From Bin55 sp965205545 (GTDB lineage: Bacteria > Pseudomonadota > Gammaproteobacteria > Pseudomonadales > Azotimanducaceae): a stretch of 64,000 nt of DNA. The stretch lies in the NCBI GenBank assembly GCA_965205545.1, contig OZ242170.1, positions 682,001 to 746,000 of the forward strand, written 5' to 3'. The notes under the pieces are model-generated. The model saw nothing but the letters and a program-made list of their open reading frames with translations. It had not been told where the DNA came from and made no database searches. Below are positions 1 through 8,946 of the stretch, one piece after another. Each line of letters opens with the position of its first letter. Position 1 is the stretch's first letter. The position numbers and the translations under genes were made by a program.

Positions 1-232
1 GTCTGAGACCAGCCATGAACTGATCCAGCTCTTTCAAATGTGCGGTCTTTAGTACTAGCATTTACTATTCCTAATAGTGGAAGATTCGTCTCTAGCTACA
101 TTATCTCAATATAGAAGCGTTACTGCCACTATGGCGCAGTGTGAAGCGTTCGTGCAACTCAACAGGATGATTTCGGCAGAACCTTCCTCACTTTCCTGCT
201 CAAAGCGTCCCGATGCCTCAATCCAGCTGGTA

Positions 233-1240
233 TCAGAATTGCGGATTGAGGTAAAACTGTTGACTGAAGCGTCTGAAACGGTTTATTGAGCTATCGGCGG
301 AATCGAGTCGGGGATACTTGAGAAAGTCCTTGTTTTCCCAGATCACATAGTCCTGTGAGATGTCATGTCGATAGATCTTGAAGAACAGTGATCGCATCCA
401 AAGCGTCAATAGATTTGCAGGCAGCAATCCCAGACCCGGTACCAGTGCATTTGGCTTGCCGATCTTTTTGAGTTGCAATCCCATGACGAATGAGGTCCGT
501 TCCTCGTCTATCGGGGACATCATGGCAAGCTGACGAATGTATACACCCGCATAGTCCATGCTAGGCTCGATTGTGGACATTCCTAGGCCCCAGAGCGTTA
601 CGATTGCGTCCACGTTTAGGTTCAATCCGATGAAACGGGGCAAACCGACGCGACGAACCAGCTTGAACCGTGTTTGTAGCATTGGCCCTTCTATTTGTGG
701 TTCGCCAATCTGCGTAACTTCTCTGTACCCGTGAACATGTGGGAGATGAGCTAGGTCAACTCCGTTTTCACATGCCTCTTGGGGATGAGCAGCAATAACG
801 TCCTTGTAGAACGTAAACTCCGACCATTCGGGACCGTCCATACTTGGTGGAGTCCAATCTGGCTTCTGGCCTTCCGGATGCCAATACGCTATGAGTACTC
901 CCCCGGTTTCGACTGTGGAAAACGTGCTTAACTGCACATGTTCGTTGGGAGAGCCATGCCTGGTGCGTACACAAGATCCAGTTGCGTCGTACGTATAGCC
1001 GTGATAAGGGCAGACCAGACATCCATCATGGAGCTTTCCTCCCATACTAGGCGAAAGCTTGGCGCCCAAATGAGGACATGTCGCCTTGGCCATGCAGACT
1101 CTACCTTCGTGGTCGCGCCAGTAGACAACCTCGCTACCCATCCACCGCTTTCCGCGAAGCTGATTTTTGCCGAGATTTTTGCTGAAATCCACCCAATACC
1201 AGCCAATTGGGAAGGGATCTAACAACGTGCGATCTGCCAA
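233..1240 (-). CDS. Rieske [2Fe-2S] non-haem iron oxygenase (KshA/DAF-36-like)
   Basis: A 335-residue Rieske oxygenase terminal component. The Rieske cluster motif is Cys55-Pro-His57 followed by Cys77-Pro-Tyr-His80. The mononuclear iron motif is Asn159-x2-Asp162-x2-His165-x4-His170, the pattern of steroid-type oxygenases such as KshA and cholesterol 7-desaturases. The N-terminus (PIGWYWV) is where Rieske domains normally begin, so the protein looks complete. The start is TTG with only a weak GAG upstream. It needs an external reductase, and none lies in the window. A small ORF ends 9 bases upstream in the same frame. The family call is firm; a sterol or other bulky-ring substrate is inference. 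Confidence 0.85.
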   Translation of the reverse strand: MADRTLLDPFPIGWYWVDFSKNLGKNQLRGKRWMGSEVVYWRDHEGRVCMAKATCPHLGAKLSPSMGGKLHDGCLVCPYHGYTYDATGSCVRTRHGSPNEHVQLSTFSTVETGGVLIAYWHPEGQKPDWTPPSMDGPEWSEFTFYKDVIAAHPQEACENGVDLAHLPHVHGYREVTQIGEPQIEGPMLQTRFKLVRRVGLPRFIGLNLNVDAIVTLWGLGMSTIEPSMDYAGVYIRQLAMMSPIDEERTSFVMGLQLKKIGKPNALVPGLGLLPANLLTLWMRSLFFKIYRHDISQDYVIWENKDFLKYPRLDSADSSINRFRRFSQQFYLNPQF

Positions 1241-1249
1241 ATCAGGATC

Positions 1250-1435
1250 TCATTTGATGAGTTGTGTGAGGCCAAGTGAACGCGACCCGACTGGTTCGAA
1301 TTTCATATGCTCTGTAGTCGTCATGACTACTCTAAACTGTGTGTCGTTCAAACTCTCACCCATACGTGGAATCAGTAGCGCTAGAGTGGTCATGCCGGGC
1401 CAATAACGTTTGACCACTGCCCTGATGCGTAGCAA
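1250..1435 (-). CDS. Hypothetical small ORF upstream of the Rieske gene
   Basis: A 61-codon ORF with a TTG start. It is open for about 50 more codons upstream, back to a stop near position 1600, but without a canonical start there. It ends at a TGA only three codons before the Rieske TTG start and in the same frame, so the two could be co-transcribed. The visible residues (including WPGMTTLALLIPRMG) match no family I recognise. It could be a small partner, the 3' end of a decayed gene, or chance. The spacing is the only reason to keep it. Confidence 0.3.
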   Translation of the reverse strand: MLRIRAVVKRYWPGMTTLALLIPRMGESLNDTQFRVVMTTTEHMKFEPVGSRSLGLTQLIK

Positions 1436-1703
1436 TAAACGACTTCCTGCGAGTCCTCTTCTCTCAACGAGTTCGTAGTTCTCCTGAAATGAAAGGCAAG
1501 CACCACTCGGCGAATTGTTGCTCTTGCTCGTGTCACAAGGTCCTACACCTAAGCTTACCGCATTTTCTTGACGTGCCTTGTTAGAAACAGTAAGTCAATC
1601 AAGACAAAAGCAATTCATCATGCCCTATTTCGCTCGCAACCACGACGTGTTCAACATATAACATATGCCTTCAATTACCAGCTCGCTAGTGGAAGATTTG
1701 TCA

Positions 1704-2840
1704 ATGAGAGTAGGAATCTGCGGACTTGGCGACAGAATGGGCTATTTGGCGAATGTGTTTCCTAAAGTCATACCCGACTTCAATTTGGTTGCCTATGCGG
1801 ATCCATCTCCTACTGGTTTTCGCCGCATGAGCCAGGACCAAATTCGCAAAATGAACTCTTATGAGAATTTGCAGCCTATGCTGGACAAGGAAAATCTCGA
1901 CCTTGTGATGATTGGTTCACCCAATCTATTCCACTGCGATCAGCTGTGTACCGCTCTGGACAACGGACTAAAGATCTTCTGCGAAAAGCCCATTGTGACT
2001 ACGGAAGACGAGACTTTTCGATTGCTAGCTGAACTGCGCAAGCATGGCAGCGATCAAGTCATGGTGGGTCTGGTTCTTAGGTACGCTCCTTTGTACCAAG
2101 ATCTTGTTGAATTGGCGCAAGGCGATAAGCTGGGAAGCATCATCAGCATAGAAGCGTCAGAACACATCCCACCTGTGCATGGTGCGTTTTTCTTTAGAGA
2201 TTGGAGAAGGAAAACCAGCATGAGTGGAGGCTTCATGTTGGAAAAGTGTTGTCACGATCTCGACCTCTATGCAGGGCTCGTTCAAGCGCGACCTCGAAAA
2301 GTCGCTAGTTTCGGCGGACGATCATTCTTTGATGAACAAAACAAAGACCTCGATGGCGAGCATGTTTACAACCGTTGGCCAGCAACTTGGAATCGAACCG
2401 AAAGTTCTTTTTCTGGGGACACAGACATCGTGGACCACCAAGTTGCATTGATCGAGTACTGCAACAGCGTACGTCTCTGCTTTCACACAAACGTGCATAC
2501 GCCAGATGCATTTCGTCGCTTCTGCGTCATTGGTAGCAAGGGAATGGCTGAGGGAGATTTCGTGCGCGGCTTTCTCAGGGTTCACAAAGCCATATCGCGT
2601 GAGTGCATTCTCGACTCGAGCTACAAGAATGAAGGAATGTCCATGCACTACGGAGCAGAAGAGAAAATGGCGAAAGACTTGGCAGAACACCTTTACACGG
2701 GCACTCCTCTTCCAGTGACGGTCTTGGATGCATTGGAAGCAGGACTCACGGCAATCAAGATTGATCAGTCGCGAGAACGTGGCCAAATACTGGATCTCAC
2801 CGAGCTTTGGCAACGATTTGATGACGCGGTTGGTCTCTAG
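1704..2840 (+). CDS. Gfo/Idh/MocA family NAD(P)-dependent oxidoreductase
   Basis: A cytoplasmic dehydrogenase of about 378 residues. The N-terminal Rossmann motif is VGICGLGDRMG (residues 3-13), an acidic Asp33 follows the second strand (YADPS), and the conserved EKP motif has Lys95, the usual catalytic or NAD-positioning lysine of this family. The C-terminal half is the beta-sheet substrate domain, with a DLDLY segment where the family has its active-site histidine region. I place the start at ATG 1704 because GGAAG lies 8 bases upstream. An in-frame ATG at 1665 would add 13 residues before the Rossmann strand and has no ribosome binding site. Substrate, probably a sugar or polyol derivative, is unknown. 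Confidence 0.9.
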   Translation: MRVGICGLGDRMGYLANVFPKVIPDFNLVAYADPSPTGFRRMSQDQIRKMNSYENLQPMLDKENLDLVMIGSPNLFHCDQLCTALDNGLKIFCEKPIVTTEDETFRLLAELRKHGSDQVMVGLVLRYAPLYQDLVELAQGDKLGSIISIEASEHIPPVHGAFFFRDWRRKTSMSGGFMLEKCCHDLDLYAGLVQARPRKVASFGGRSFFDEQNKDLDGEHVYNRWPATWNRTESSFSGDTDIVDHQVALIEYCNSVRLCFHTNVHTPDAFRRFCVIGSKGMAEGDFVRGFLRVHKAISRECILDSSYKNEGMSMHYGAEEKMAKDLAEHLYTGTPLPVTVLDALEAGLTAIKIDQSRERGQILDLTELWQRFDDAVGL

Positions 2841-3053
2841 CACAATCCCCACACCACGCGCTTGCTCAATCCGGCTGTCTGTTGTAGATCACAAAAACCT
2901 CGATCCTCAAGGGAGGTGTGCGACATTAGGTGACTCAGGTGCGCAAAGATTGTCGGTGCTAGAAAGAAACTGTTGCCAGTACCATCTAAGCGGCCGTATT
3001 TGAACATTGCGCGTATGTTTCGGCCGCCCACGATCAATTGATAGGAAACACCA

Positions 3054-4643
3054 TTGAACTTCTCAATTCCATCGACATTCCACGAACATTGGAACATTCA
3101 TAAGCCCGCAGTCATCGGAAGTAATGGACTAGTCTCCACCCAGCACTACATGGCATCGGAAGTTGGCGCGTATGTTCTTCGTCGCGGGGGCAACGCCATT
3201 GATGCTTCCGTTGCGGCGGGATTGGCACTTGGCGCGGTCGAGCCGTGGATGAGCGGCATCGGAGGCGGCGGATTCATGACATTGCATTCTGCCTCTGAAG
3301 ACAAAGTGTCAGTTGTGGAATTCGGTATGAAAGCGCCGTTGGATTCAACACCGGAAGACTATCCGCTAACTGGTAAAGCCACAGGGGCATCTTCATTCAA
3401 CTGGCCCCAAGTGAAAGACGACGCAAACGTACACGGACCGCTCTCGATCGCAGTTCCCGGGCATGTCAAGGGTATGGCTTTGGCTCTCGAGCGATTCGGC
3501 ACATGGGATTGGAAGGATGTGATCGAGCCAGCGTGCAAACTTGCCGAGTTTGGATTGCCAATGAATTGGTATGCCGCGCACATCATCGCAAGCAATGCGA
3601 GGCTGCTACGAAATTACGAGGATATTCGGCAGATCTACCTTGCCGACGGGCTTCCCCCCGCCAATTTAACTCCAACTGGCGAAATGAATAGGGTGCAGAT
3701 TGGAAATTTGAAACACACCTATCGAACACTTCAGAAGGAAGGACCCGAGTCCTTCTATCTGGGTTCCATATCCGAGCAACTGACTTCCGATCTCAATCAC
3801 GCGGGTTCGAAAATTCGTCAAAAGGACTTGGCCGAGTACGAGGCGTTCGTAAACGAACCGCTTAGATGGTCCTATCGTGAGCACGAGCTTTATGGGCCGC
3901 ACCATCGATCAGCCGGACCTACTCTCCAGCGAACAATGGGGAAACTGGAAAGCCACTTGCAACCCAGTGTTGGCGGACTTCCAAGCGCTAACGACTACGT
4001 TGCATATGCGCAAACTCTACTAGATGCCTACGAGTACAGGCTTACGCATTTGGGAGATGGAAAAAGACAGGACATTTCTGGTGCGACAACGCACCTATGC
4101 GTATCGGACAAGCAGGGAAACCTCGTTTCACACACTCAAACCATCATGTCGACATTTGGGTCACAGGTCATGCTCCCATCAACTGGAATCGTGATGAACA
4201 ATGGCATGATGTGGTTCGATCCGGTTCAAGGTGGACCAAACTCCGTGGCGAGCGGTCGGCGTCCATTGAGCAACATGTGCCCAATTATTGGTGAACTTTC
4301 CGACGGGTCCCGTTTCGCCGTGGGGGCTTGCGGAGGGCGAACAATTTTTCCAGCCGTTTACCAAATCGTCTCATTCCTGTGCGATTTCGGTATGGATGTT
4401 GAAAAAGCGTTGCATCAACCACGATTGGATGTATCCGGCACGAATCTCGTGTCCATCATGGACAGCATGAGCGATGAAGCCGTCGAAATGCTCGAATCCG
4501 GACTTGAGCAGACACGGGTCAGGTCAAACGGCGTGTCTCCCGTGCTATTCGGCGTACCGCAGCTGATCCTGTGGAATCCCCGAGGTGATAGCCAAGGGGG
4601 ATGCTATCTACCGTCTCCTACCGCGGCGGTCGTTGCTGCGTAG
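3054..4643 (+). CDS. ggt: Gamma-glutamyltranspeptidase (T3 Ntn-hydrolase)
   Basis: A 529-residue gamma-glutamyltransferase family protein, which cleaves itself to create an N-terminal threonine nucleophile and hydrolyses or transfers gamma-glutamyl groups. The nucleophile motif is visible as GATTHLCVSD (Thr345/Thr346), with the large subunit before it (GGNAIDASVAAGLALGAVEP) and the small subunit after it. No signal peptide is seen, unlike periplasmic Ggt of Escherichia coli, so it may act in the cytoplasm on gamma-glutamyl or acyl-amide compounds. The start is TTG with AGGAA 7 bases upstream. The gene converges on the M16 protease gene and a shared hairpin lies between them. Confidence 0.88.
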   Translation: MNFSIPSTFHEHWNIHKPAVIGSNGLVSTQHYMASEVGAYVLRRGGNAIDASVAAGLALGAVEPWMSGIGGGGFMTLHSASEDKVSVVEFGMKAPLDSTPEDYPLTGKATGASSFNWPQVKDDANVHGPLSIAVPGHVKGMALALERFGTWDWKDVIEPACKLAEFGLPMNWYAAHIIASNARLLRNYEDIRQIYLADGLPPANLTPTGEMNRVQIGNLKHTYRTLQKEGPESFYLGSISEQLTSDLNHAGSKIRQKDLAEYEAFVNEPLRWSYREHELYGPHHRSAGPTLQRTMGKLESHLQPSVGGLPSANDYVAYAQTLLDAYEYRLTHLGDGKRQDISGATTHLCVSDKQGNLVSHTQTIMSTFGSQVMLPSTGIVMNNGMMWFDPVQGGPNSVASGRRPLSNMCPIIGELSDGSRFAVGACGGRTIFPAVYQIVSFLCDFGMDVEKALHQPRLDVSGTNLVSIMDSMSDEAVEMLESGLEQTRVRSNGVSPVLFGVPQLILWNPRGDSQGGCYLPSPTAAVVAA

Positions 4644-4665
4644 TTGTTAGAAAACCGTAAACAAA

Positions 4666-4694
4666 GCGGCCCACGGAGTCCTTCCGTGGGCCGC
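4666..4694. terminator. Bidirectional intrinsic terminator
   Basis: A perfect 12-bp GC-rich stem (4666-4677 with 4683-4694) around a 5-base loop, between the convergent ends of the transpeptidase and M16 genes. A/T-rich stretches flank both sides, so it can serve both strands. Confidence 0.85.
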
Positions 4695-4724
4695 AATTTG
4701 TTGACCTATGGAGACTAACGGTGG

Positions 4725-7700
4725 CTATTCGCCGCCAGCGTCGTCCGTCATCGCTTCTTCAACTTCCGTAGCTTCAACGGTTCTTGCCGCCTGTTGAGTT
4801 TCTAGCTTAGCTTTAGCGAAGTCTCCCGCTCTTACTATCGAAAGTCTGCTCGGGTCGACGTGCTTGGCGAAAGCCGTGCTTACTTCCTCTGCGGTAACCG
4901 CTGCTAGCTTGGCATCCTGTTCCTTGACGAATTCCATGTCGCGGCCAAAGAACAGGTTGGAACTGAGCACATTGGCAATCCAGTTGTCGCTGGCGCGAGC
5001 TCGAGTTTGCGAATCGAGCATGCCCGATTTGGCCGCTTCGACCTCTTCATGAGTAAAGCCTTTGCTCACCGCCTTTTCCATCTCGTCAAGAAACGAAGAC
5101 TGTACTTTTGCAGAATTCGCTGGCGACGATATCGCGTATCCATTGAACGATCCACGATTGTCGATGGGGTGAGTAGAGAAGCCTGCTCCTATGCCATATG
5201 ACAACCCTTCATTTTGTCGGATTCTTGTCGCCAACCGAGAATTCAGGAATCCTCCACCCATTATGAAACTTGCTACTCGCATTGCTGCAAAATCAGGGTG
5301 AGTGTCGGTGAAAGGAAAGTCCAAGCCAGCAAGAAAGACCGCGTTCGCCTTATCTGGAGTTTCGATCGCTTCTCGCAGAGCTGGATGGCCTTGAGCTTCC
5401 GAATAGATTCTTGTGTATGGCACCGAAGAGGTCCAATCGCCAAATTCCTCTTCCAATAGACCAGGAATGACTTCAGGATCAAAGTCGCCGACGATAACGA
5501 TGGTTGTGCCAGGTCCCAGCCCTACGAATTCTTCATAGAATGCCTTGGCATCCTCAAGTGTCACATTGGTGAATCCCTCGATGTCCTCTTCAATGGACGA
5601 AACGTAGTTGGGATGACCTTTGGGATACCGATTCAAATGGCTTTGCAGAGCATAGCTGGCCTTGTAGTTAGGCTCAGAGAGACTCGACTCAAGACCTGTG
5701 ATAGTTTGCTTTCTTATGAGTTCAAACTCGTCCGGATCCCAAACGGGGTTCTTGGCAATGTCGCCAAGAAATGCAATGGCTGCGGGTAGGTTCTCTCTAT
5801 CCGTATTCATAGTGACGCTGGCCGAATTCAACCCAGCGGATACGCCACCACTCAGTTTCAATCGCGTAGCTTCGTCCGAGATTTCCTGCTTCGTGTACTT
5901 GGCGCTTCCTCTCATGGGCATGCCTGACGCCATAGAAGCCGCATACCCCTTGCCCATAAGGAGTTCTTCAGTACCGTAGCGCATGTTAATCCGCAATGTC
6001 ACCGTATCTCCCCGGTTTTCCTTAGCAAGCATCGCATAGCGCGCACCGTTGGCGAATTCTCCAAACTGCGTGCGACTCGCTACATTGTCTGGCGTGTAGT
6101 CGAAATCTTCCCCAGCCTCTACGGCTTCTCGCCCCTTGTAGCCAGCAACAAGTTCGCTTGCAGGTGGAGCAGCTTCAATTGCCACGCGCTCCGGCGTTTC
6201 TTCTACCGGCTTGAAGTATGCAATCGTCCTGTTGGAATTCTTGAAGTACTTCTGTGCGACAGCGTGCACATCTTCCGGTGTGACTTTCTCAAGATTGTCT
6301 CGATACAAGAACAGCAATCGCCAATCGCCCATCGCGCCCCATTCGCTCATGCTGCGCGCTATGCCAATTGGGTTGTTGAATGATCGTTCAATGTTGTTAA
6401 GGTACGCCAACTTAGCTCGGTCCACTTCTTCTTGAGTGGGAGGATTCTCGATAACGTCCGCAACGGTGGCTTCGACTGTCATTTGAGCTTCTTCGAGCGA
6501 TCCATCCATCGGCACGCTTGCAGCAAATGTAAACAGCCCAGGTTCAGCAAAGGAATCTGCAAAAGCCGATGCACCTGTGGCTATCTGTGTCTCGATCATG
6601 CTCTTGTAGAGCCTGCTTGAAGGACCGGATCCTAGTACAAAAGCCAATACATCAATTGCCGGCGCATCCCGATGTGTTCCTGCTGGAATGTGGTAGCCCA
6701 TTCGGAACAGTTGAACATCTCCTACGCGTCTCAGTGTTACGATTCGTTCACCATCTTGAGGTGATTCGGCGGTATATGTCTTGAATAACTGATTCGAACC
6801 AGTTCTATTGGGACGCGGAATGGACCCGAATTTCTCTTTCACTAGCTCAAGAGCACGTTCTTCGTCGAACTTTCCTGCGATCATCAACTGAGCGTTGTCC
6901 GGCTGGTAGTACTTCTTGTAGAAGGCCTTCAACCGCTCAACGGGCACATTCACGATGTCCGAGTATGAGCCAATCGTCGAGTTGCCGTAGTTGTGCCAAT
7001 CGAAGGCGGCTGAACGAAGCCTCTGGCTCAGCACTCTACCGATTTGGTTTTCGCCACTTTCCCACTCGCTGCGAATGACAATCCTTTCTGAATCCCAATC
7101 CTCCGCCGAGATGAAGGAATTGATCATGCGGTCCGCCTCGAGGTCCAAAGCCCATTCAAGGTTTTCGTCAGTTGCGGCAAATTCTTCAAAGTAGTTTGTG
7201 CGGTCCAACCAAGTTGTGCCGTTTGGCGAGGCCCCGCGATCCGTCAATTCCTTTGAGATGTTTGGATGATTGGGAGTGCCCTTGAACACCATGTGCTCGA
7301 CCATATGAGCGATGCCTGTCTCACCATATTCTTCGTGACGCGACCCCACGAAGTAGGTGATGATTACAAGCGTCTTCTCAGCACTCTCGTCCGGAAAGAG
7401 CAACACTCTCAAACCGTTGTCAAGGTTGTATTCCGTGATACCCTCGACAGTAGTGACTTTGGTCAGCTGGGGCTCCTTTTTCTCTGCTGGTTGAGATGCT
7501 GCCAGTTTAGTCTGGGCGACCTCTTCAGCTTGCTTGGCTGCCATCAGCTTCTTCGCGGCAACCTCGTCCGCTTGCTTGGCCGCCATCAGCTTTTCCGCGG
7601 CAACCTTGTCCGCTTGCTCGGCTGCCATCAGCTTCTTCGCCGCAACCTGTTCTGCTTCCTTGGCTGCCATCAATTTCTCTTGGGCAACCTCTCCCGATGT

Positions 7701-7832
7701 TGCTGCGGACTGAGATTCGTCAGCATTGCCCTGCGCAATAGAGCTCAAGTATGCGCATCCAGACATGAGCAGGAGGCTTGCCAACAAGCTCGCGATCACG
7801 AGAACAAAGCGTTTTCTTCGCATAAATTCCAT
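4725..7832 (-). CDS. M16 family zinc metallopeptidase lipoprotein (two M16 modules)
   Basis: A lipoprotein of about 1035 residues. The N-terminus has a positively charged start (MEFMRRKRF), a hydrophobic stretch and the lipobox LMSGC with Cys26. Residues about 53-110 form an Ala/Lys/Glu-rich tandem repeat linker. The first M16 domain has the inverted zinc motif HMVEH (His176, Glu179, His180) and a downstream Glu in LEADRM. A second M16-like domain follows and lacks the motif, so one protein contains both halves of the clamshell. Start 7832 is preferred over the longer frame (7925) because GGGAAA lies just upstream and the signal peptide then starts properly. It probably degrades peptides in the periplasm. 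Confidence 0.9.
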   Translation of the reverse strand: MEFMRRKRFVLVIASLLASLLLMSGCAYLSSIAQGNADESQSAATSGEVAQEKLMAAKEAEQVAAKKLMAAEQADKVAAEKLMAAKQADEVAAKKLMAAKQAEEVAQTKLAASQPAEKKEPQLTKVTTVEGITEYNLDNGLRVLLFPDESAEKTLVIITYFVGSRHEEYGETGIAHMVEHMVFKGTPNHPNISKELTDRGASPNGTTWLDRTNYFEEFAATDENLEWALDLEADRMINSFISAEDWDSERIVIRSEWESGENQIGRVLSQRLRSAAFDWHNYGNSTIGSYSDIVNVPVERLKAFYKKYYQPDNAQLMIAGKFDEERALELVKEKFGSIPRPNRTGSNQLFKTYTAESPQDGERIVTLRRVGDVQLFRMGYHIPAGTHRDAPAIDVLAFVLGSGPSSRLYKSMIETQIATGASAFADSFAEPGLFTFAASVPMDGSLEEAQMTVEATVADVIENPPTQEEVDRAKLAYLNNIERSFNNPIGIARSMSEWGAMGDWRLLFLYRDNLEKVTPEDVHAVAQKYFKNSNRTIAYFKPVEETPERVAIEAAPPASELVAGYKGREAVEAGEDFDYTPDNVASRTQFGEFANGARYAMLAKENRGDTVTLRINMRYGTEELLMGKGYAASMASGMPMRGSAKYTKQEISDEATRLKLSGGVSAGLNSASVTMNTDRENLPAAIAFLGDIAKNPVWDPDEFELIRKQTITGLESSLSEPNYKASYALQSHLNRYPKGHPNYVSSIEEDIEGFTNVTLEDAKAFYEEFVGLGPGTTIVIVGDFDPEVIPGLLEEEFGDWTSSVPYTRIYSEAQGHPALREAIETPDKANAVFLAGLDFPFTDTHPDFAAMRVASFIMGGGFLNSRLATRIRQNEGLSYGIGAGFSTHPIDNRGSFNGYAISSPANSAKVQSSFLDEMEKAVSKGFTHEEVEAAKSGMLDSQTRARASDNWIANVLSSNLFFGRDMEFVKEQDAKLAAVTAEEVSTAFAKHVDPSRLSIVRAGDFAKAKLETQQAARTVEATEVEEAMTDDAGGE
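7503..7676 (-). repeat. 42-bp tandem repeats encoding an Ala/Lys/Glu linker
   Basis: About four imperfect copies of a 14-codon unit (core KLMAAKQADEVAA) between the lipobox and the first M16 domain. The protein would form an extended helix or coiled coil separating the catalytic part from the membrane anchor. Copies differ by single codons, as expected for an expandable repeat. Confidence 0.85.
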
Positions 7833-8422
7833 ATGGTTTCCCGAATGATTAGATTCTGTCAAAGATTCTGGCAGGGCATGGATATTCGCACTGCCGAGGA
7901 GGATGAGACAATCATGCCTCAACATTGACCTTGATGGCGGTCATTATAGCGAACGCGTTGCTCACTTGAACCCATCTACTAGGTTTCGAATAGCCGAATT
8001 TTCTATGCAGGTCGCGACTTGAGCCGTAGGGGTTTTGAGAGAAATCAGAGGCGTCAAACAGAAAACTTCGGAGTTAACTTTTGGGCAACAAATCTGATCG
8101 AGCATTGTGTCTTACAACAAGTCCATATTACGTTTCGTCTCCACCAGGGCGACCAGATGAAACACCTCGAGTATTCAAGGTACTAGCTAGGGCAAGAAAC
8201 CGCCTGAACGTACAGCTCGATGATCGTTGACCCAAACTCGGTCTGTCCTTGAAAAAGTAAGGTTGTCAATGCCACGAACGCGACGCTCAGTGCACAGACC
8301 TGATGCCTCACGAGGTAGAGAAATTGCGATTTACAACGCTACTATTGAAAAATGCCGCTTTAGAGGACTGGTGCATAATTGACCACTTCGGCGAGCAGGG
8401 AGAAACGTAGTTGAGTGCGTTG
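7833..8422. other. Intergenic region between the M16 and fdsG genes
   Basis: About 590 bases between divergently transcribed genes. It must hold the promoters for both the M16 gene (minus) and the fdsGB genes (plus). I see no convincing ORF, tRNA or repeat, and no clear consensus sigma-70 promoter. The frame of the M16 gene stays open for 31 codons into this region but looks untranslated. Confidence 0.6.
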
Positions 8423-8478
8423 GGCTCTCCAATCGAGAGCCTATTGGAAGGTTACCCGTAGGAACCTCCCAGAGGTTC
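8423..8478 (+). promoter_or_regulatory. Structured 5' leader of fdsGB (two hairpins)
   Basis: Two perfect 7-bp hairpins lie in tandem just upstream of fdsG: 8423-8429 with 8435-8441 (5-base loop) and 8462-8468 with 8472-8478 (3-base loop). A competing pairing is possible between AGGTT near 8449 and AACCT at 8463. fdsG has no evident ribosome binding site next to its ATG; the only GAGG sits inside the second hairpin 25 bases upstream. This could be a cis-regulatory RNA, but it matches no riboswitch I can name. Confidence 0.45.
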
Positions 8479-8502
8479 TTCACACATCCACTCCAGCTTC
8501 CT

Positions 8503-8946
8503 ATGGCAAACACGACATTTCAGGATTCAATTCGGCACTATGTTCCTCGAATCGGTGGATTGATGCACGCGCTTCGACACATAATGAGCGAACATGGCTA
8601 CATCGACCCAAAGCTCCTCCCTGAAATCGCCGACCTATTCAATCTTAGTCAAGCAGAAGTTCGAGGCGTGGTCAGCTTTTACCACGACTTTCGAACCGAG
8701 CCTCCCGCAAAACACCAGATCCGCATTTGCCAAGCTGAGGCATGCCAAGCGCAGGGATCAAGGCACCTAACACGCGAAATCGAACAACACTTCGACTTGA
8801 GATTGGGCGAGCGATCGGATGAATCAAGTGTGGAATTACATCCCGTGTATTGCCTTGGCCTTTGTTCTGTGGGACCGTCCATGCAAATCGACGGTCGTCT
8901 AGTCGCTAGAGCATCTCTCGATTCTGTCAGAGCCCTAGAAAGTTGA
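8503..8946 (+). CDS. fdsG: NAD-dependent formate dehydrogenase gamma subunit (NuoE-like)
   Basis: A 147-residue thioredoxin-like [2Fe-2S] protein of the NuoE/FdsG family. The cluster ligands are Cys76, Cys81, Cys117 and Cys121 (ICQAEAC and YCLGLC). The N-terminal helical domain carries the family motif SFYHDFR. In Mo-containing soluble formate dehydrogenases this subunit passes electrons between the alpha subunit clusters and the FMN of the beta subunit. Its TGA overlaps the TTG start of fdsB, so the two are translationally coupled. NuoE of complex I is excluded by context: fdsB, fdsA, fdhD and mobA are nearby and no other nuo genes are present. Confidence 0.9.
   Translation: MANTTFQDSIRHYVPRIGGLMHALRHIMSEHGYIDPKLLPEIADLFNLSQAEVRGVVSFYHDFRTEPPAKHQIRICQAEACQAQGSRHLTREIEQHFDLRLGERSDESSVELHPVYCLGLCSVGPSMQIDGRLVARASLDSVRALES

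Noticed and set aside
7503..7676. CRISPR-like array
   Set aside because: Units are contiguous without spacers and are in-frame codons of the M16 gene.
7266..7928. 220-codon plus-strand open frame opposite the start of the M16 gene
   Set aside because: It is the mirror of the repeat linker (low-complexity CHQLL-type repeats); the minus-strand frame has a lipobox and catalytic motif.
8423..8502. Moco riboswitch upstream of fdsG
   Set aside because: The hairpins are shorter and simpler than the known Moco motif and I see none of its conserved loops, so I report only a structured leader.
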